This document shows positions 36,381 to 45,143 of a DNA stretch of 64,000 nt, piece after piece (position 1 is the first letter of the stretch; each line of letters starts with the position of its first letter). Below the pieces are notes generated by a model. It saw nothing but the letters and a program-made list of their open reading frames with translations. It did no database searches and was not told where the DNA came from. Made by a program: the position numbers and the translations under genes. The DNA lies in contig NZ_CP085442.1 in assembly GCF_023824195.1 (NCBI RefSeq), positions 2,022,001-2,086,000 of the forward strand, written 5' to 3'. This DNA comes from Priestia megaterium (GTDB lineage Bacteria > Bacillota > Bacilli > Bacillales > Bacillaceae_H).

Positions 36381-36429
36381 ATGGAAAGAAAACAAAGTGC
36401 AGTTTTTATTTGAAAAATAGAGGAATAAA
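36381..36429 (+). repeat. 49-bp direct repeat, right copy
   Basis: A second copy of the topB 3' end, including the stop codon context, followed by what looks like the original topB terminator. It shows two differences from the left copy. Confidence 0.93.
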
Positions 36430-36457
36430 AAGCGTTTGCTAAAGAGCAAGCGCTTTT
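36427..36457 (+). terminator. Terminator (probably the original topB terminator)
   Basis: AAAAAGCG-TTGCT / AGCAAGCGCTTTTT, 13 of 14 pairs, with a short loop. Confidence 0.88.
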
Positions 36458-36531
36458 TGTATATAAAAACAGGAGTTTTCCAGATTTTCTAGAATTTCTT
36501 ACATAGTTTATTTATGTAAAGGATGAGATTG

Positions 36532-36930
36532 ATGAAACGAACGAGTAAAGGGATGATTCCGTTTTGGGATTATATTGGCATTGAAGAAACGCTGCTTGAA
36601 AAAGGGTATGCAGAGTTGAAAATTACGATTCAACCGCAGCTTCTGCAAGGAAGAGGAACGGTTCATGGAGGCGTTATTGCCACGCTTATCGACGCGGCGG
36701 TTGGTTCGGCTGTGCGGTCTTCTCTTTCTGAGGAGGAAAGCGCCAGTACAGTTGAGTTAAAAGTAAATTACACAAGGCCGGGTATAGGTGATTATTTAGT
36801 TGCAAAGTCTACACTGTCTCACCGCGGCAAAACGCTTGCAGTTGGAGAAGTGAAAATTGAAGATAGCAGCGGTAAACTTGTTGCGCTTGGCAGTGCAACA
36901 TATATGATTTTTTCAGTAGAAAAAGCTTAG
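36532..36930 (+). CDS. PaaI-like hotdog-fold thioesterase
   Basis: A 132-aa enzyme predicted to hydrolyse acyl-CoA thioesters. The hotdog signature VHGGVIATLIDAAVGSAV is clear, and VELKVNYTRPGIGD follows. The ATG at 36532 is preferred because AAGG lies 9 bases upstream; the ATG at 36523 touches that site. It is a single-gene unit between two terminators, at the start of the backbone region. The physiological acyl group is unknown. Confidence 0.9.
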   Translation: MKRTSKGMIPFWDYIGIEETLLEKGYAELKITIQPQLLQGRGTVHGGVIATLIDAAVGSAVRSSLSEEESASTVELKVNYTRPGIGDYLVAKSTLSHRGKTLAVGEVKIEDSSGKLVALGSATYMIFSVEKA

Positions 36931-36945
36931 GGTTCTAAGCTTTTT
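36920..36945. terminator. Bidirectional terminator overlapping the thioesterase stop
   Basis: AAAAGCTTAG / CTAAGCTTTT around GGTT, between converging thioesterase and Nudix genes. Confidence 0.88.
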
Positions 36946-36949
36946 CTGC

Positions 36950-37561
36950 TTAATGCAGCTGTTGCCTAATGAATGAAATAATCGTTTCATAGTAAGCTTT
37001 GGGATGAGGAGCAAATTCACTTTTATGTGCTGTACGGTGAATTGGCTCTTTTTTATTTGTTATCCCTTCAATGATCAGTTCTGTTTGATTTCCAAGCCAC
37101 AGTTCGCAAAAGTGAGAAAAAGGCGCTTTTACAAGTCCTGATACTTCTTCTTGCTGCAACGTAAAAGCAGTGAGCGGATGAGAGCTGTGGTATAAAAATA
37201 CGTGTGCAAATTCTTTATCAACATAGTGCGGCTGAGATACTTCGTATTTAAAGACATCTAAAGGAAGCAGTTCATCAAATGAAATGTTTACACCAAGTTC
37301 CTCGTGAATTTCTCTTATTCCGTCCACAGCGGTTTCTGTATGAAGCAAATGTCCGGCAGCTGTGATATCAAGCGCACCGGGATAATCTTGTTTTTGCTCG
37401 CTGCGAATTTGGAAATAAATATAGTCTATATCATTTTCGCGGCTGACAAACCAGCAGTGAAACGCTTCGTGCCAATAGCCTTTTTCGTGAACTTCTTTTC
37501 GAGACGCTGTTCCTATACGCTCCTGTTGGTGGTTAAATACTGTTAACATTTCATCGTTCAT
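36950..37561 (-). CDS. Nudix hydrolase (isopentenyl-isomerase-like subgroup)
   Basis: A 203-aa Nudix enzyme that should cleave a nucleoside-diphosphate-linked substrate. The Nudix box is complete: GHLLHTETAVDGIREIHEELGV. The start MLTVFNHQQERIGTASRKEVHEKGYWHEAFHCW matches the YfcD/IDI-like group. A GGGG-rich ribosome site precedes the ATG. The substrate is not known. A true isopentenyl-diphosphate isomerase is unlikely because that role in Bacillus is filled by type 2 Fni. Confidence 0.9.
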   Translation of the reverse strand: MNDEMLTVFNHQQERIGTASRKEVHEKGYWHEAFHCWFVSRENDIDYIYFQIRSEQKQDYPGALDITAAGHLLHTETAVDGIREIHEELGVNISFDELLPLDVFKYEVSQPHYVDKEFAHVFLYHSSHPLTAFTLQQEEVSGLVKAPFSHFCELWLGNQTELIIEGITNKKEPIHRTAHKSEFAPHPKAYYETIISFIRQQLH

Positions 37562-37708
37562 GATAAGCCCCCCATTTGTTTCCGACTTCTTTCTACTCTA
37601 ACCTGTCGTGAAGGGTATGTAAATAATGGAAGACGAAAAAACGGGTTCATATATAAAAATAAGTACAAAATAAAGGATACATCAATTTTAGTAAAGAAGG
37701 TGCATGCA

Positions 37709-38410
37709 TTGAATCATTGGATGGAAGTGGTGCTTCGTTCAGTGCTGATTTTACTGGGCTTGTTTTTTATTACAAAGCTGTTAGGGAAAAAACAGTTATC
37801 CAAACTTTCTTTTTTTGAATATATCGTTGGCATTACGATTGGAGATATTGCCGGAACGATTTCAATGGATGTAGATTTACAGGCAAGTCATGGTGTAGTC
37901 GCGATTTTAGTGTGGGCCTCGTTTCTTATTATTGTCTCAAACGTATCGTTAAAAAGCATAAGTTTCCGAAAAGCAGTGGAAGGGACAACAACGATCCTTA
38001 TTAAAGAAGGAAAAATCCTTGAGGAAAATGTAAAAAAAGAAAAATATACAGTAGACGAGCTCATGGAACAGCTTCGGAAAAAAGACATCTTTTATGTGGA
38101 AGACGTCGCTTTTGCTATGCTTGAAACAAACGGTGAATTAAGCGTGCTGTTAAAAAAAGAAAAGCAGAACGTTACGCGGGAGGATTTATCGTTGAAAGGA
38201 GAACACACAAGATTACCTCAAACAGTTATCATGGATGGAAATATAATGAAAGAAGCGGTTCATGAGCTGGGGTATAGCGTAGCGTGGATTAAAGAACAGC
38301 TCAAAAAGAAAGGTGCTGCAGTCGACAAAGTATTTTTAGGGCAAGCAGACTCAGCGGGTCATCTGTATCTTGATTATTATGAAGACAAAAAGAAAACAGA
38401 AAGCAAGTAA
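37709..38410 (+). CDS. DUF421 (YetF-like) membrane protein
   Basis: About 233 aa. Three N-terminal membrane helices (to about residue 80) are followed by the cytoplasmic DUF421 domain (FRKAVEGTTTILIKEGKI, YTVDELMEQLRKKDIFYVEDVAFAMLE). The TTG at 37709 follows GAAGGTG by 6 bases; an in-frame GTG at 37700 lies within that site. B. subtilis YetF, YrbG and YkjA, some with sporulation links, belong here; their biochemical role is unknown. It is transcribed alone and shares a terminator with the converging hydrolase. Confidence 0.88.
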   Translation: MNHWMEVVLRSVLILLGLFFITKLLGKKQLSKLSFFEYIVGITIGDIAGTISMDVDLQASHGVVAILVWASFLIIVSNVSLKSISFRKAVEGTTTILIKEGKILEENVKKEKYTVDELMEQLRKKDIFYVEDVAFAMLETNGELSVLLKKEKQNVTREDLSLKGEHTRLPQTVIMDGNIMKEAVHELGYSVAWIKEQLKKKGAAVDKVFLGQADSAGHLYLDYYEDKKKTESK

Positions 38411-38427
38411 CACTTGCTTTCTGTTTT
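38393..38427. terminator. Strong bidirectional terminator
   Basis: AAAACAGAAAGCAAGT / ACTTGCTTTCTGTTTT around AAC; perfect 16-bp stem overlapping the DUF421 stop. Confidence 0.93.
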
Positions 38428-38430
38428 TGT

Positions 38431-39948
38431 TTAGCGAGGATCTACTTCTTGTCCAGATTTTATGTCGATTACTTTAAGATTGTTTTTGGGTGCTTTAATA
38501 TCTTTACTTGCAGGCGCTGCTTTTTTATTTTCTACCCAGTCTACTAATAAATCAAAAGATTGATGAGCATATGGAAGCAGGGGCTGAAGCTCTTGATTTG
38601 GATCCGTTTGTTTATTCCACACTAAGCTATCAACGTGATTTCCGTTTTTAACGGTATAAAGGCGATGAAGATTTGCCTTGCCAGCTTTTTTAACGAGCTT
38701 TTCATAGCCTTCGGCGTGAATAGACGGGAAGATAAGTGAATCGAGAGAGCCGGCCATACTGATAAGAGGTACATCGATATCACCCGTATTTTCTACTTTT
38801 GCTACATTTTCTTTTACGCTTTTTGGACGGGTTTGATAGCGATAATTTTCAAAGATGTAGTCCCATGAACGGTCGCGTAGGCCTGATGAAGTAAAGTTTA
38901 AATAGTTGTGCCAGTTTGTTCTTCCTGGAGCTGTCGGATCAAAGTGGTCACGGTAAATGTTTAAAGTGACCGCCCAGTACACTTGATCATGATAACTCCA
39001 CAATTTTTCTGATCCTTTCGGAAGGCCGGCTTTATACATTTGTTTAATAGCTTTTTTCTGCTCTTTTCCCGTTCCGTACAGCGCTTCCTCTGCGTTGTTT
39101 ACGACAGGTGTTAGTGAGCTGATTAAATTTGGCGCTTTTGCACTCCACAATACGCCTTCCCAATCGACGCCTCCATCAAATAAACGAGGCTCTTTGGTTT
39201 GTTTTGGATCGTCGTGTTCAAGTGCATATCTGACAACGTATCCGCCGTTTGAAATTCCAATTGCATACGTGGGTACTTTATGATTGTTTCGAATCAAATC
39301 GCTTGCAGGGTTTTTTCGATTAGACGGATTGATTAGTTTGTCCGAGTAATGAGTAGTCAGATATTGCTGTGCTGCTTTTGTCATTTGACGATAGCGCATA
39401 TTCCATTCTGCTACGCTGTCGTCATCGTTAGCAAGTGCATTTTTTACTTTAGCAAAAGGATCGTTAGGGTCACTTTCTCCTTGCGTTCCTTTATCAATCG
39501 CGGCAAACGCATAGCCTTTTTTAAGAACGTAATCGCTGAATAATAAATCGGTGGACGTTTCGTTGCGCGTAGCAGGAATGCCGGCTACCACAAGTTTTCC
39601 ATTCCAGTTATCAGGAACTCGGATGACGAACTGAGCGTCTTCAAAAATTCCATTTACTTGCGTTCCTTTAACCGCAGCGGGCTGATTGATTCGATACCAG
39701 CCCGATTCATTTTCAGCTTTTCCCCAGTTATAAGGAGTAAGCCCGATGTTTCCATAGAGCGTAGCCTGCTGATATTGAGACGGGTTTTTAGTCGTCAGCC
39801 AATTCCCGTTCGCTCCGTCAAAATAGGTTTCTGCTGACTGATCAGCATTTGGAATTACATCTGTTTTGTTAGCAGCTTCAGCAAGAGATCCTGAAGCTGA
39901 AAAACAAAGAGCAGCAGAAAAAGTAAGCGCTATCATTTTTCGTTTCAC
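38431..39948 (-). CDS. Secreted α/β-hydrolase
   Basis: A 505-aa exported protein with a signal peptide ([24 protein letters not shown]). The nucleophile elbow is GISNGG (Ser in G-x-S-x-G), and [18 protein letters not shown] and [10 protein letters not shown] supply the likely acid and His. It resembles large secreted esterases of the tannase/3-hydroxybutyrate-oligomer-hydrolase kind. P. megaterium makes polyhydroxybutyrate, so oligomer hydrolysis is possible but untested. A GGAGG-like site precedes the ATG. It is a single-gene unit. Confidence 0.82.
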   Translation of the reverse strand: MKRKMIALTFSAALCFSASGSLAEAANKTDVIPNADQSAETYFDGANGNWLTTKNPSQYQQATLYGNIGLTPYNWGKAENESGWYRINQPAAVKGTQVNGIFEDAQFVIRVPDNWNGKLVVAGIPATRNETSTDLLFSDYVLKKGYAFAAIDKGTQGESDPNDPFAKVKNALANDDDSVAEWNMRYRQMTKAAQQYLTTHYSDKLINPSNRKNPASDLIRNNHKVPTYAIGISNGGYVVRYALEHDDPKQTKEPRLFDGGVDWEGVLWSAKAPNLISSLTPVVNNAEEALYGTGKEQKKAIKQMYKAGLPKGSEKLWSYHDQVYWAVTLNIYRDHFDPTAPGRTNWHNYLNFTSSGLRDRSWDYIFENYRYQTRPKSVKENVAKVENTGDIDVPLISMAGSLDSLIFPSIHAEGYEKLVKKAGKANLHRLYTVKNGNHVDSLVWNKQTDPNQELQPLLPYAHQSFDLLVDWVENKKAAPASKDIKAPKNNLKVIDIKSGQEVDPR

Positions 39949-40204
39949 GTTTCGTCCTCCTTATGAAAATACTCATACCTTTTAAGTAAATTCCATAAAA
40001 AAGAAAAATGTCCTGTTTTAAAATCAATTTAGAAGAAAGTTTTTTCGTTTGTTACTAAGCTGTTTTTGTCTGACAAACAGGTAAACTGCATCCAATTCTC
40101 TAGTTTCTTTTTAGGCTGCTTATATTATAATGAAACAAGGATTAAAAAAGACAGGGTAAAACAATCGATTAAATAAGTATAAAAGAAGGTAAGGGAGTAG
40201 GTCT

Positions 40205-41116
40205 ATGAGTAGCTTTAACAGTCAGTTTTTGTATTCCATTACAATTATTCTATTAGGATACATACTAAAACGAACAAACCTTCTTCAGCAAAAAGACGGG
40301 GAAGCTTTAGCAAGAATTATTTTTAATATTACAATGCCTTGCTTGATTATTGTCACATTCAGCAGCATTAAAATTGATGGATCGCTTATTTTACTATTAG
40401 TTATTGGAATTGTCTATGGCTTGCTGTTAGCTGCGGTAGGAATTTTTGTTTTTCGAAAAGATGAAAGAAAAGTGAAAGGCATGCTGACGATGATGATTCC
40501 AGGTTTTAATATTGGAATGTTTGCTTATCCATTAGTAGAAGGCATCTGGGGAAAAGAAGGGCTTAAATATTTTGGTATGTTTGATGTCGGAAATGCCTTT
40601 GTTATTTTTGTTTTATGCTACGTGATTGGCAGCTACTACTCAGGGGATGATATTGACATTGAATTTAAAAAGATTTTATATAAAGTATTAAAATCAATGC
40701 CCCTTCTTACCTATGTAATCATTTGTCTTCTTGCGATTCTCGGCATTCATTTACCAACATACGTATTAGACGTTTCAGGCATTATCTCGAAAGCTAATAT
40801 GCCGCTTTCTCTTTTGCTTTTAGGCGTATATTTAAATTTTTCATTCCAAAAAAGCTATTTTAAAAAAATTATTATGTTTTTAAGCATCCGCTACGTGATT
40901 GGACTTGGCGTAGGGATTGCGCTGTTTTTCTTGCTTCCGTTTGAAGATATGTTTCGTTATACAATTTTAGTTTGTTTCATTCTACCAGTAGCGGGGTCAG
41001 TTTTACCTTACGCAGTAGAATTCAAATACGATCAAAAATTTGTCGGCACCGTGTCAAATATGACGATTCTGCTGAGCTTTTTGCTGCTGTGGGGAATGAC
41101 AAACATTTTAATGTAA
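40205..41116 (+). CDS. AEC-family (auxin efflux carrier-like) transporter
   Basis: A 303-aa inner-membrane permease with ten hydrophobic helices in two bundles of five. Family motifs include LARIIFNITMPCLIIVTFSS near the start and MPGFNIGMFAYPL-type IPGFNIGMFAYPLVEGIWG in the middle. Bacterial members export or import organic acids such as malate. AAGGGAG precedes the ATG. A terminator follows within 10 bases. The substrate is unknown. Confidence 0.9.
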   Translation: MSSFNSQFLYSITIILLGYILKRTNLLQQKDGEALARIIFNITMPCLIIVTFSSIKIDGSLILLLVIGIVYGLLLAAVGIFVFRKDERKVKGMLTMMIPGFNIGMFAYPLVEGIWGKEGLKYFGMFDVGNAFVIFVLCYVIGSYYSGDDIDIEFKKILYKVLKSMPLLTYVIICLLAILGIHLPTYVLDVSGIISKANMPLSLLLLGVYLNFSFQKSYFKKIIMFLSIRYVIGLGVGIALFFLLPFEDMFRYTILVCFILPVAGSVLPYAVEFKYDQKFVGTVSNMTILLSFLLLWGMTNILM

Positions 41117-41123
41117 ATAACAG

Positions 41124-41154
41124 AGGACGCTCGCACTTGTGAGCGTCCTTTTTA
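41124..41154 (+). terminator. Terminator of the AEC transporter gene
   Basis: AGGACGCTC (41124-41132) pairs with GAGCGTCCT (41141-41149), followed by TTTTTAA. Confidence 0.92.
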
Positions 41155-41241
41155 ATGAAAAAAGGATATTCCCAAATAAACAGAGGTAAGCTAGGAGAAG
41201 AGAAAATCCATCATACATACAACCTGACGGGAGGAAAAGAA

Positions 41242-42741
41242 GTGGAGTCCTTAACTTTTGTTTTATTTGGCGCAACGGGTGATTTAGCAAAAAGAAAAAT
41301 TTTTCCCGCTCTTTATAATTTATTTACAGACAAAAAGCTCCCTGATGCTATTTCTATTATTGGATCGGGGTACGAGCAGCTATCTCTTGCTGATTTTAAA
41401 GAGCGTGTAAAGCAATCTATAAACGATTTTTCGAGACGGAAAATGGAAAGTAACGAGGAAGATTTTTTGTCTCTGTTTCATTATCAAGCAGTAGACGCAA
41501 GCAAAACAGAAGATTACGAACAGCTGCTAAAGGTTGTGAATGAGCAAGAAACAACTCATGGAAGTAAAGGAAATCGTTTGTTTTATTTGTCCGTAGCACC
41601 CGAATACTTCGATGTAATTGCTCTGCATATAAAAAAAAGCGGCTTGGATCAAACCAGCGGCTGGAAGCGTCTTATGATTGAAAAGCCGTTTGGACATGAT
41701 CTTGTTTCAGCAAGAGAGCTTAATGAAAAGCTAAGCAGTACGTTTAAAGAAGAAGAAATTTATCGAATTGATCATTATTTAGGTAAACCGATGGTGCAAA
41801 ATTTAGAAGCGCTTGAATTTACGAACCCCGTGCTGCAATCGCTGTGGAATAACAAACACATTGCGAACGTACAAATTACGGCAAGTGAAACAGTCGGTGT
41901 TGAAAATCGTGCAGGGTATTATGATCATACGGGGGCCATACGCGACATGATTCAAAATCATATGCTGCAGGTTCTCATGATGACAGCTATGCATCTTCCA
42001 AAACGAATTTGCTCAGAAAACATTTTAGAAGAAAAGCAAAAAGTAATGGAGTCACTGAGGGAAATTCAAGCGGAAGAAGTAGCTCGCGATGTTGTACGAG
42101 GGCAATACGGAAGCGGAGAAATCGATCACAAATCTGTTAGAGGATACAAAGAAGAGCCTGGCGTAGAAGCAGACTCTAAAAATGATACGTTTGTGGCAGC
42201 ACGTTTATGGATTGATAATCAATTTTGGACAGGTGTTCCTTTTTATATTCGAACGGGCAAACGAATGAAAGAAAAATCAACTCGTATCGTCGTAGAATTT
42301 AAAGATTCTTTAAAAGGTCTGTACGAAACTCCTTATGACAAAGTAGCACCAAACTTATTTATTATTGAAATTAGTCCAAGTGAAAACGTCGCTTTGCAGC
42401 TTAACAGCAAAAATCCATTAAAAAATGGTGTTATTGAGCCGGTTCGTATTACGTTCTCAAGAGAAGAAGAAAGTGTACCGGAAGCATATGAACGAATTAT
42501 TTACGACGCATTAATCGGCGACTCCACGTTTTTTGCTCATTGGAAAGAAGTAGAGCTATCTTGGCAGTGGGTGCAGCCTGTATTAGATGCATTTGAGGCT
42601 GACATGCTGCCACTTTATGAATATCCATCGGGTTCACAAGGTCCTGAAGAAGCCCAGAAATTAGTTGAACAAGAAGGCTTTAAGTGGTGGCTCGATGACG
42701 ATGAGCATGGGGAAGCACCTGGAGTGTTTTTGCCTATTTAA
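41242..42741 (+). CDS. zwf: Glucose-6-phosphate 1-dehydrogenase
   Basis: Oxidises glucose-6-phosphate to 6-phosphogluconolactone with NADP, entering the oxidative pentose-phosphate pathway. The GTG at 41242 has GGGAGG 7-8 bases upstream and gives MESLTFVLFGATGDLAKRK, with the GxxGxx nucleotide site at residues 10-15. The substrate/active-site motif is RIDHYLGK. At 499 aa it has standard length; upstream codons to 41155 overlap no ribosome site. It is transcribed alone, without gnd or pgl nearby. A MITE-like repeat after the stop provides the terminator. Confidence 0.96.
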   Translation: MESLTFVLFGATGDLAKRKIFPALYNLFTDKKLPDAISIIGSGYEQLSLADFKERVKQSINDFSRRKMESNEEDFLSLFHYQAVDASKTEDYEQLLKVVNEQETTHGSKGNRLFYLSVAPEYFDVIALHIKKSGLDQTSGWKRLMIEKPFGHDLVSARELNEKLSSTFKEEEIYRIDHYLGKPMVQNLEALEFTNPVLQSLWNNKHIANVQITASETVGVENRAGYYDHTGAIRDMIQNHMLQVLMMTAMHLPKRICSENILEEKQKVMESLREIQAEEVARDVVRGQYGSGEIDHKSVRGYKEEPGVEADSKNDTFVAARLWIDNQFWTGVPFYIRTGKRMKEKSTRIVVEFKDSLKGLYETPYDKVAPNLFIIEISPSENVALQLNSKNPLKNGVIEPVRITFSREEESVPEAYERIIYDALIGDSTFFAHWKEVELSWQWVQPVLDAFEADMLPLYEYPSGSQGPEEAQKLVEQEGFKWWLDDDEHGEAPGVFLPI

Positions 42742-42750
42742 AATTTTAAA

Positions 42751-42903
42751 AAAGAGGCTAGGACAAATTTTTTTTCGTTGAAGAAAGATCCGAACGATGA
42801 ATCGAGATTCTTGATGGAGAATCAACTTCGTTCGGATTTTTTCATGTATCCCATTTGTTCGTCTTTGGATTGAATCGATTTAGTTATGTCTCAATCTCTT
42901 TTG
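42751..42903. repeat. MITE-like intergenic repeat, copy a
   Basis: Starts AAAGAGGCTAGGACAAA and ends ATGTCTCAATCTCTTTT, which are imperfect inverted ends. Inside is a terminator hairpin (ATCCGAACGA...TTCGTTCGGATTTTTTC, 42788-42842). The last 53 bases (42847-42899) match copy c at 47 positions. The right end supplies the stop codon of the GntR gene. Confidence 0.75.
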
Positions 42904-43559
42904 GTGGTTAATCGTTTTTGTAAATGAACAAGATCATGATGTAAATGTTTTTGCATATGTTCAACAGCTTTTAAACTGCGTTTTTTCATAAAGGTGAACA
43001 CTTGCTGATGCTCATCTAAAATCTCAGCAGCGCGTCCTTTACCTTTAAAATTAAGCACCCGACAAAAATAAATCAATACATTTACGCTATCGAGCTGTTT
43101 TTTTAAATGTTTATTATGACTGTATTGAAGAATCAGCTGATGAAAATGTTCATTTAGTTCAATAAGTCGAGAATCTTCGGCTCCTTGCTTTATTTCCTCA
43201 GCGGTTCTGTCTAACAGCTGCTCAATGAAAAGAAGCTCTTCATCAGAAGCGCGAGTAATACACAGCTCAACGGCTAAAGACTCTAAAGCCGTACGAATTT
43301 GATAAATTTCTTCTACGTCTTCAGGAGACAGGGAATAAACAATAAAGCCTGTTTTTTGATCTGCAACTAAAAGGCCGTCTTTTTCTAATAAACGCATTGC
43401 TTCTCTTATGGGAGAGCGGCTTACCCCAAATGCTTTAGCTAGCTGGGTTTCATTGATTCGCTGACCCGGTTCATACTCACCGTTCACAATCATTTGCTTA
43501 ATTTTTTCATAAAATTGAAGATAGTATGGTAACGGCTTATGTAAATCAAAATTGTTCAT
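42891..43559 (-). CDS. GntR-family (FadR/FCD) transcriptional regulator
   Basis: A 222-aa regulator. The ATG at 43559 follows GAGGTA by 7 bases. The N-terminal winged HTH shows PLPYYLQFYEKIKQMIVNGEYEPGQRINETQLAKAFGVSRSPIREAMRLLEKDGLL. The C-terminal FCD ligand domain (IYQIRTALESLAVELC, LNEHFHQLILQYS, EHQQVFTFMKKRS) holds the metal-binding His pattern. It is divergent from the tartrate-dehydrogenase-like gene, which it probably represses through the palindrome at 43712-43732, with an organic acid as effector. Its final codons lie in repeat copy a. Confidence 0.92.
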   Translation of the reverse strand: MNNFDLHKPLPYYLQFYEKIKQMIVNGEYEPGQRINETQLAKAFGVSRSPIREAMRLLEKDGLLVADQKTGFIVYSLSPEDVEEIYQIRTALESLAVELCITRASDEELLFIEQLLDRTAEEIKQGAEDSRLIELNEHFHQLILQYSHNKHLKKQLDSVNVLIYFCRVLNFKGKGRAAEILDEHQQVFTFMKKRSLKAVEHMQKHLHHDLVHLQKRLTTKRD

Positions 43560-43670
43560 TGATATACCTCGTTTATTTATAATCATTTATTTCCTAATTA
43601 TAATACGCTTGTTCATAAGAGTCATAATAATTTTGAATTTTTGAAGAGAATAAATATATTCAGAATTTTC

Positions 43671-43699
43671 TTGATGAAAGCGTTCTTTTTACGTATAAT
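43671..43699 (+). promoter_or_regulatory. σA promoter of the tartrate-dehydrogenase-like gene
   Basis: TTGATG (-35), 17 bases, TATAAT (-10). It lies between the two divergent genes. Confidence 0.8.
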
Positions 43700-43711
43700 C
43701 AAATAGATAAT

Positions 43712-43732
43712 ATCAGTCGACGGTCGACCGAT
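43712..43732. promoter_or_regulatory. Palindromic operator candidate (GntR site)
   Basis: A 21-bp near-palindrome ATC-GTCGACGGTCGACCGAT with core CGGTCGACCG (43721-43730), starting about 12 bases after the -10. This is the right place for repression by the divergent GntR regulator. Confidence 0.65.
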
Positions 43733-43766
43733 AGGTTTTTACATAAAAGACGCAGGGGGATTTTTG

Positions 43767-44822
43767 ATGAAAACGTTAAAAATAGCGAACATACCAGGAG
43801 ATGGAGTAGGAAAAGAAGTTGTGCCGGAGGCGGTTAGGGTCCTTCGTACGATTGCAGATCTTCACGGGGGATTAAAATTTGAATTTACAGAATTTCCTTG
43901 GAGCTGTGATTATTATTTGAAGTACGGACATATGATGCCGGAAGATGGGCTAAAGCAGCTTCAACACTTTGACGGAATTTTTTTAGGAGCCGTAGGAAAT
44001 TTAAATCTTGTGCCAGATCACGTGTCGCTATGGGGTCTGCTCATTAAGATTCGTCGAGAATTTCAGCAGGTAATTAATATTCGTCCAGCCAAGAGGTTAA
44101 AAGGCATTGCATCTCCACTAATGAACCCAAAAGATTTTGATTTAATTGTTGTTCGTGAAAATAGTGAAGGAGAATACAGTGAAGTAGGAGGACGGATTTA
44201 TCAAGGAGAAGATCAAATTTCTATTCAAAATGCGGTTTTTTCTCGAAAAGGAACAGAACGAGCGATGCGCTACGCATTTGAATTAGCTTCTAAAAGAAAA
44301 GCAAAAGTTACAAGCGCAACGAAGTCAAATGGAATTGTTCATTCCATGCCGTTTTGGGACGAAGTGTTTCAAGATGTCGCAAAGAGTTATCCTCATATTG
44401 AAACAGACTCACAGCACATCGATGCGCTGGCGGCTTTTTTCGTCACAAATCCAAGTCGTTTTGATGTAATTGTGGCAAGCAATTTATTTGGAGATATTTT
44501 AACAGATATCGGAGCTGCTATTATGGGGAGTATTGGGGTTGCTCCTGCTGCAAATATTAATGTAAACGGAAAATATCCTTCGATGTTTGAACCCGTGCAC
44601 GGATCCGCTCCTGATATTGTTGGAAAAGGAATAGCAAACCCAATCGGACAGATTTGGACAGCCAAAATGATGTTGGATCATTTTGGTGAACAAGAATTAG
44701 GCACTCATTTGTTAGAAGTTATTGAACAAGTGACGGAATCGGGCATCATTACACCAGATGTTGGAGGCAGCGCAACTACTAGTGAAATAACGGATCAAAT
44801 TATTTCTCATTTAAAGAAGTGA
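43767..44822 (+). CDS. Tartrate dehydrogenase-like β-decarboxylating dehydrogenase (YcsA type)
   Basis: A 351-aa member of the isocitrate/isopropylmalate dehydrogenase family. The ATG at 43767 follows GGGGG. The start IANIPGDGVGKEVVPEAVRVL, the IRPAKRLKGIASPL region and VVRENSEGEYSEVGGR match tartrate/D-malate dehydrogenases such as B. subtilis YcsA. Metal-binding aspartates are in NLFGDILTDIGAAI. It likely oxidises tartrate or D-malate with NAD. A strong σA promoter and palindromic operator lie upstream, divergent from a GntR regulator. Tartrate, D-malate and isopropylmalate specificity cannot be fully separated from sequence. Confidence 0.88.
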   Translation: MKTLKIANIPGDGVGKEVVPEAVRVLRTIADLHGGLKFEFTEFPWSCDYYLKYGHMMPEDGLKQLQHFDGIFLGAVGNLNLVPDHVSLWGLLIKIRREFQQVINIRPAKRLKGIASPLMNPKDFDLIVVRENSEGEYSEVGGRIYQGEDQISIQNAVFSRKGTERAMRYAFELASKRKAKVTSATKSNGIVHSMPFWDEVFQDVAKSYPHIETDSQHIDALAAFFVTNPSRFDVIVASNLFGDILTDIGAAIMGSIGVAPAANINVNGKYPSMFEPVHGSAPDIVGKGIANPIGQIWTAKMMLDHFGEQELGTHLLEVIEQVTESGIITPDVGGSATTSEITDQIISHLKK

Positions 44823-44831
44823 AGGCTTTAA

Positions 44832-44948
44832 AAGAGGCTAGGATAAAAGTAATTTAGTTGAAGGAAAGAGGCTGGGACAAAAGGACGTTAGAAGAAGCTA
44901 GAAACGAACTATTAATCAATATTTTTGATTAATAGTTCGTTTTTCATT
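44832..44948. repeat. MITE-like intergenic repeat, copy b (partial)
   Basis: Two tandem starts (AGAGGCTAGGATAAA, AGAGGCTGGGACAAA) are followed by a terminator stem AAACGAACTATTAATCA (44901-44917) and its complement. The shared 53-base tail of copies a and c is missing. Confidence 0.65.
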
Positions 44949-45015
44949 GTGATCGTGAATGTAGGTTTCATTTATCCATTGGTTTCTATAGGAAAATAAA
45001 ATCGATAAATACATG

Positions 45016-45044
45016 TTGACACTTACATATATGAACACTATAAT
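45016..45044 (+). promoter_or_regulatory. Consensus σA promoter of the MFS gene
   Basis: TTGACA, 17 bases, TATAAT: a perfect match. ATTCGTAT (45061) and ATACGAAT (about 45112) form an inverted pair in the leader, a possible regulator site. Confidence 0.88.
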
Positions 45045-45143
45045 AGTTTGAGTTGAGATAATTCGTATACATATTATTTCTAGACTATGTTTTAGTTTGT
45101 GTTAATAAAAAGATACGAATGAAAAGATAAAAGGAGGAAAATC

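Noticed and set aside
44393..44693. Minus-strand frames inside the tartrate-dehydrogenase-like gene
   Set aside because: Shadows of conserved coding sequence.
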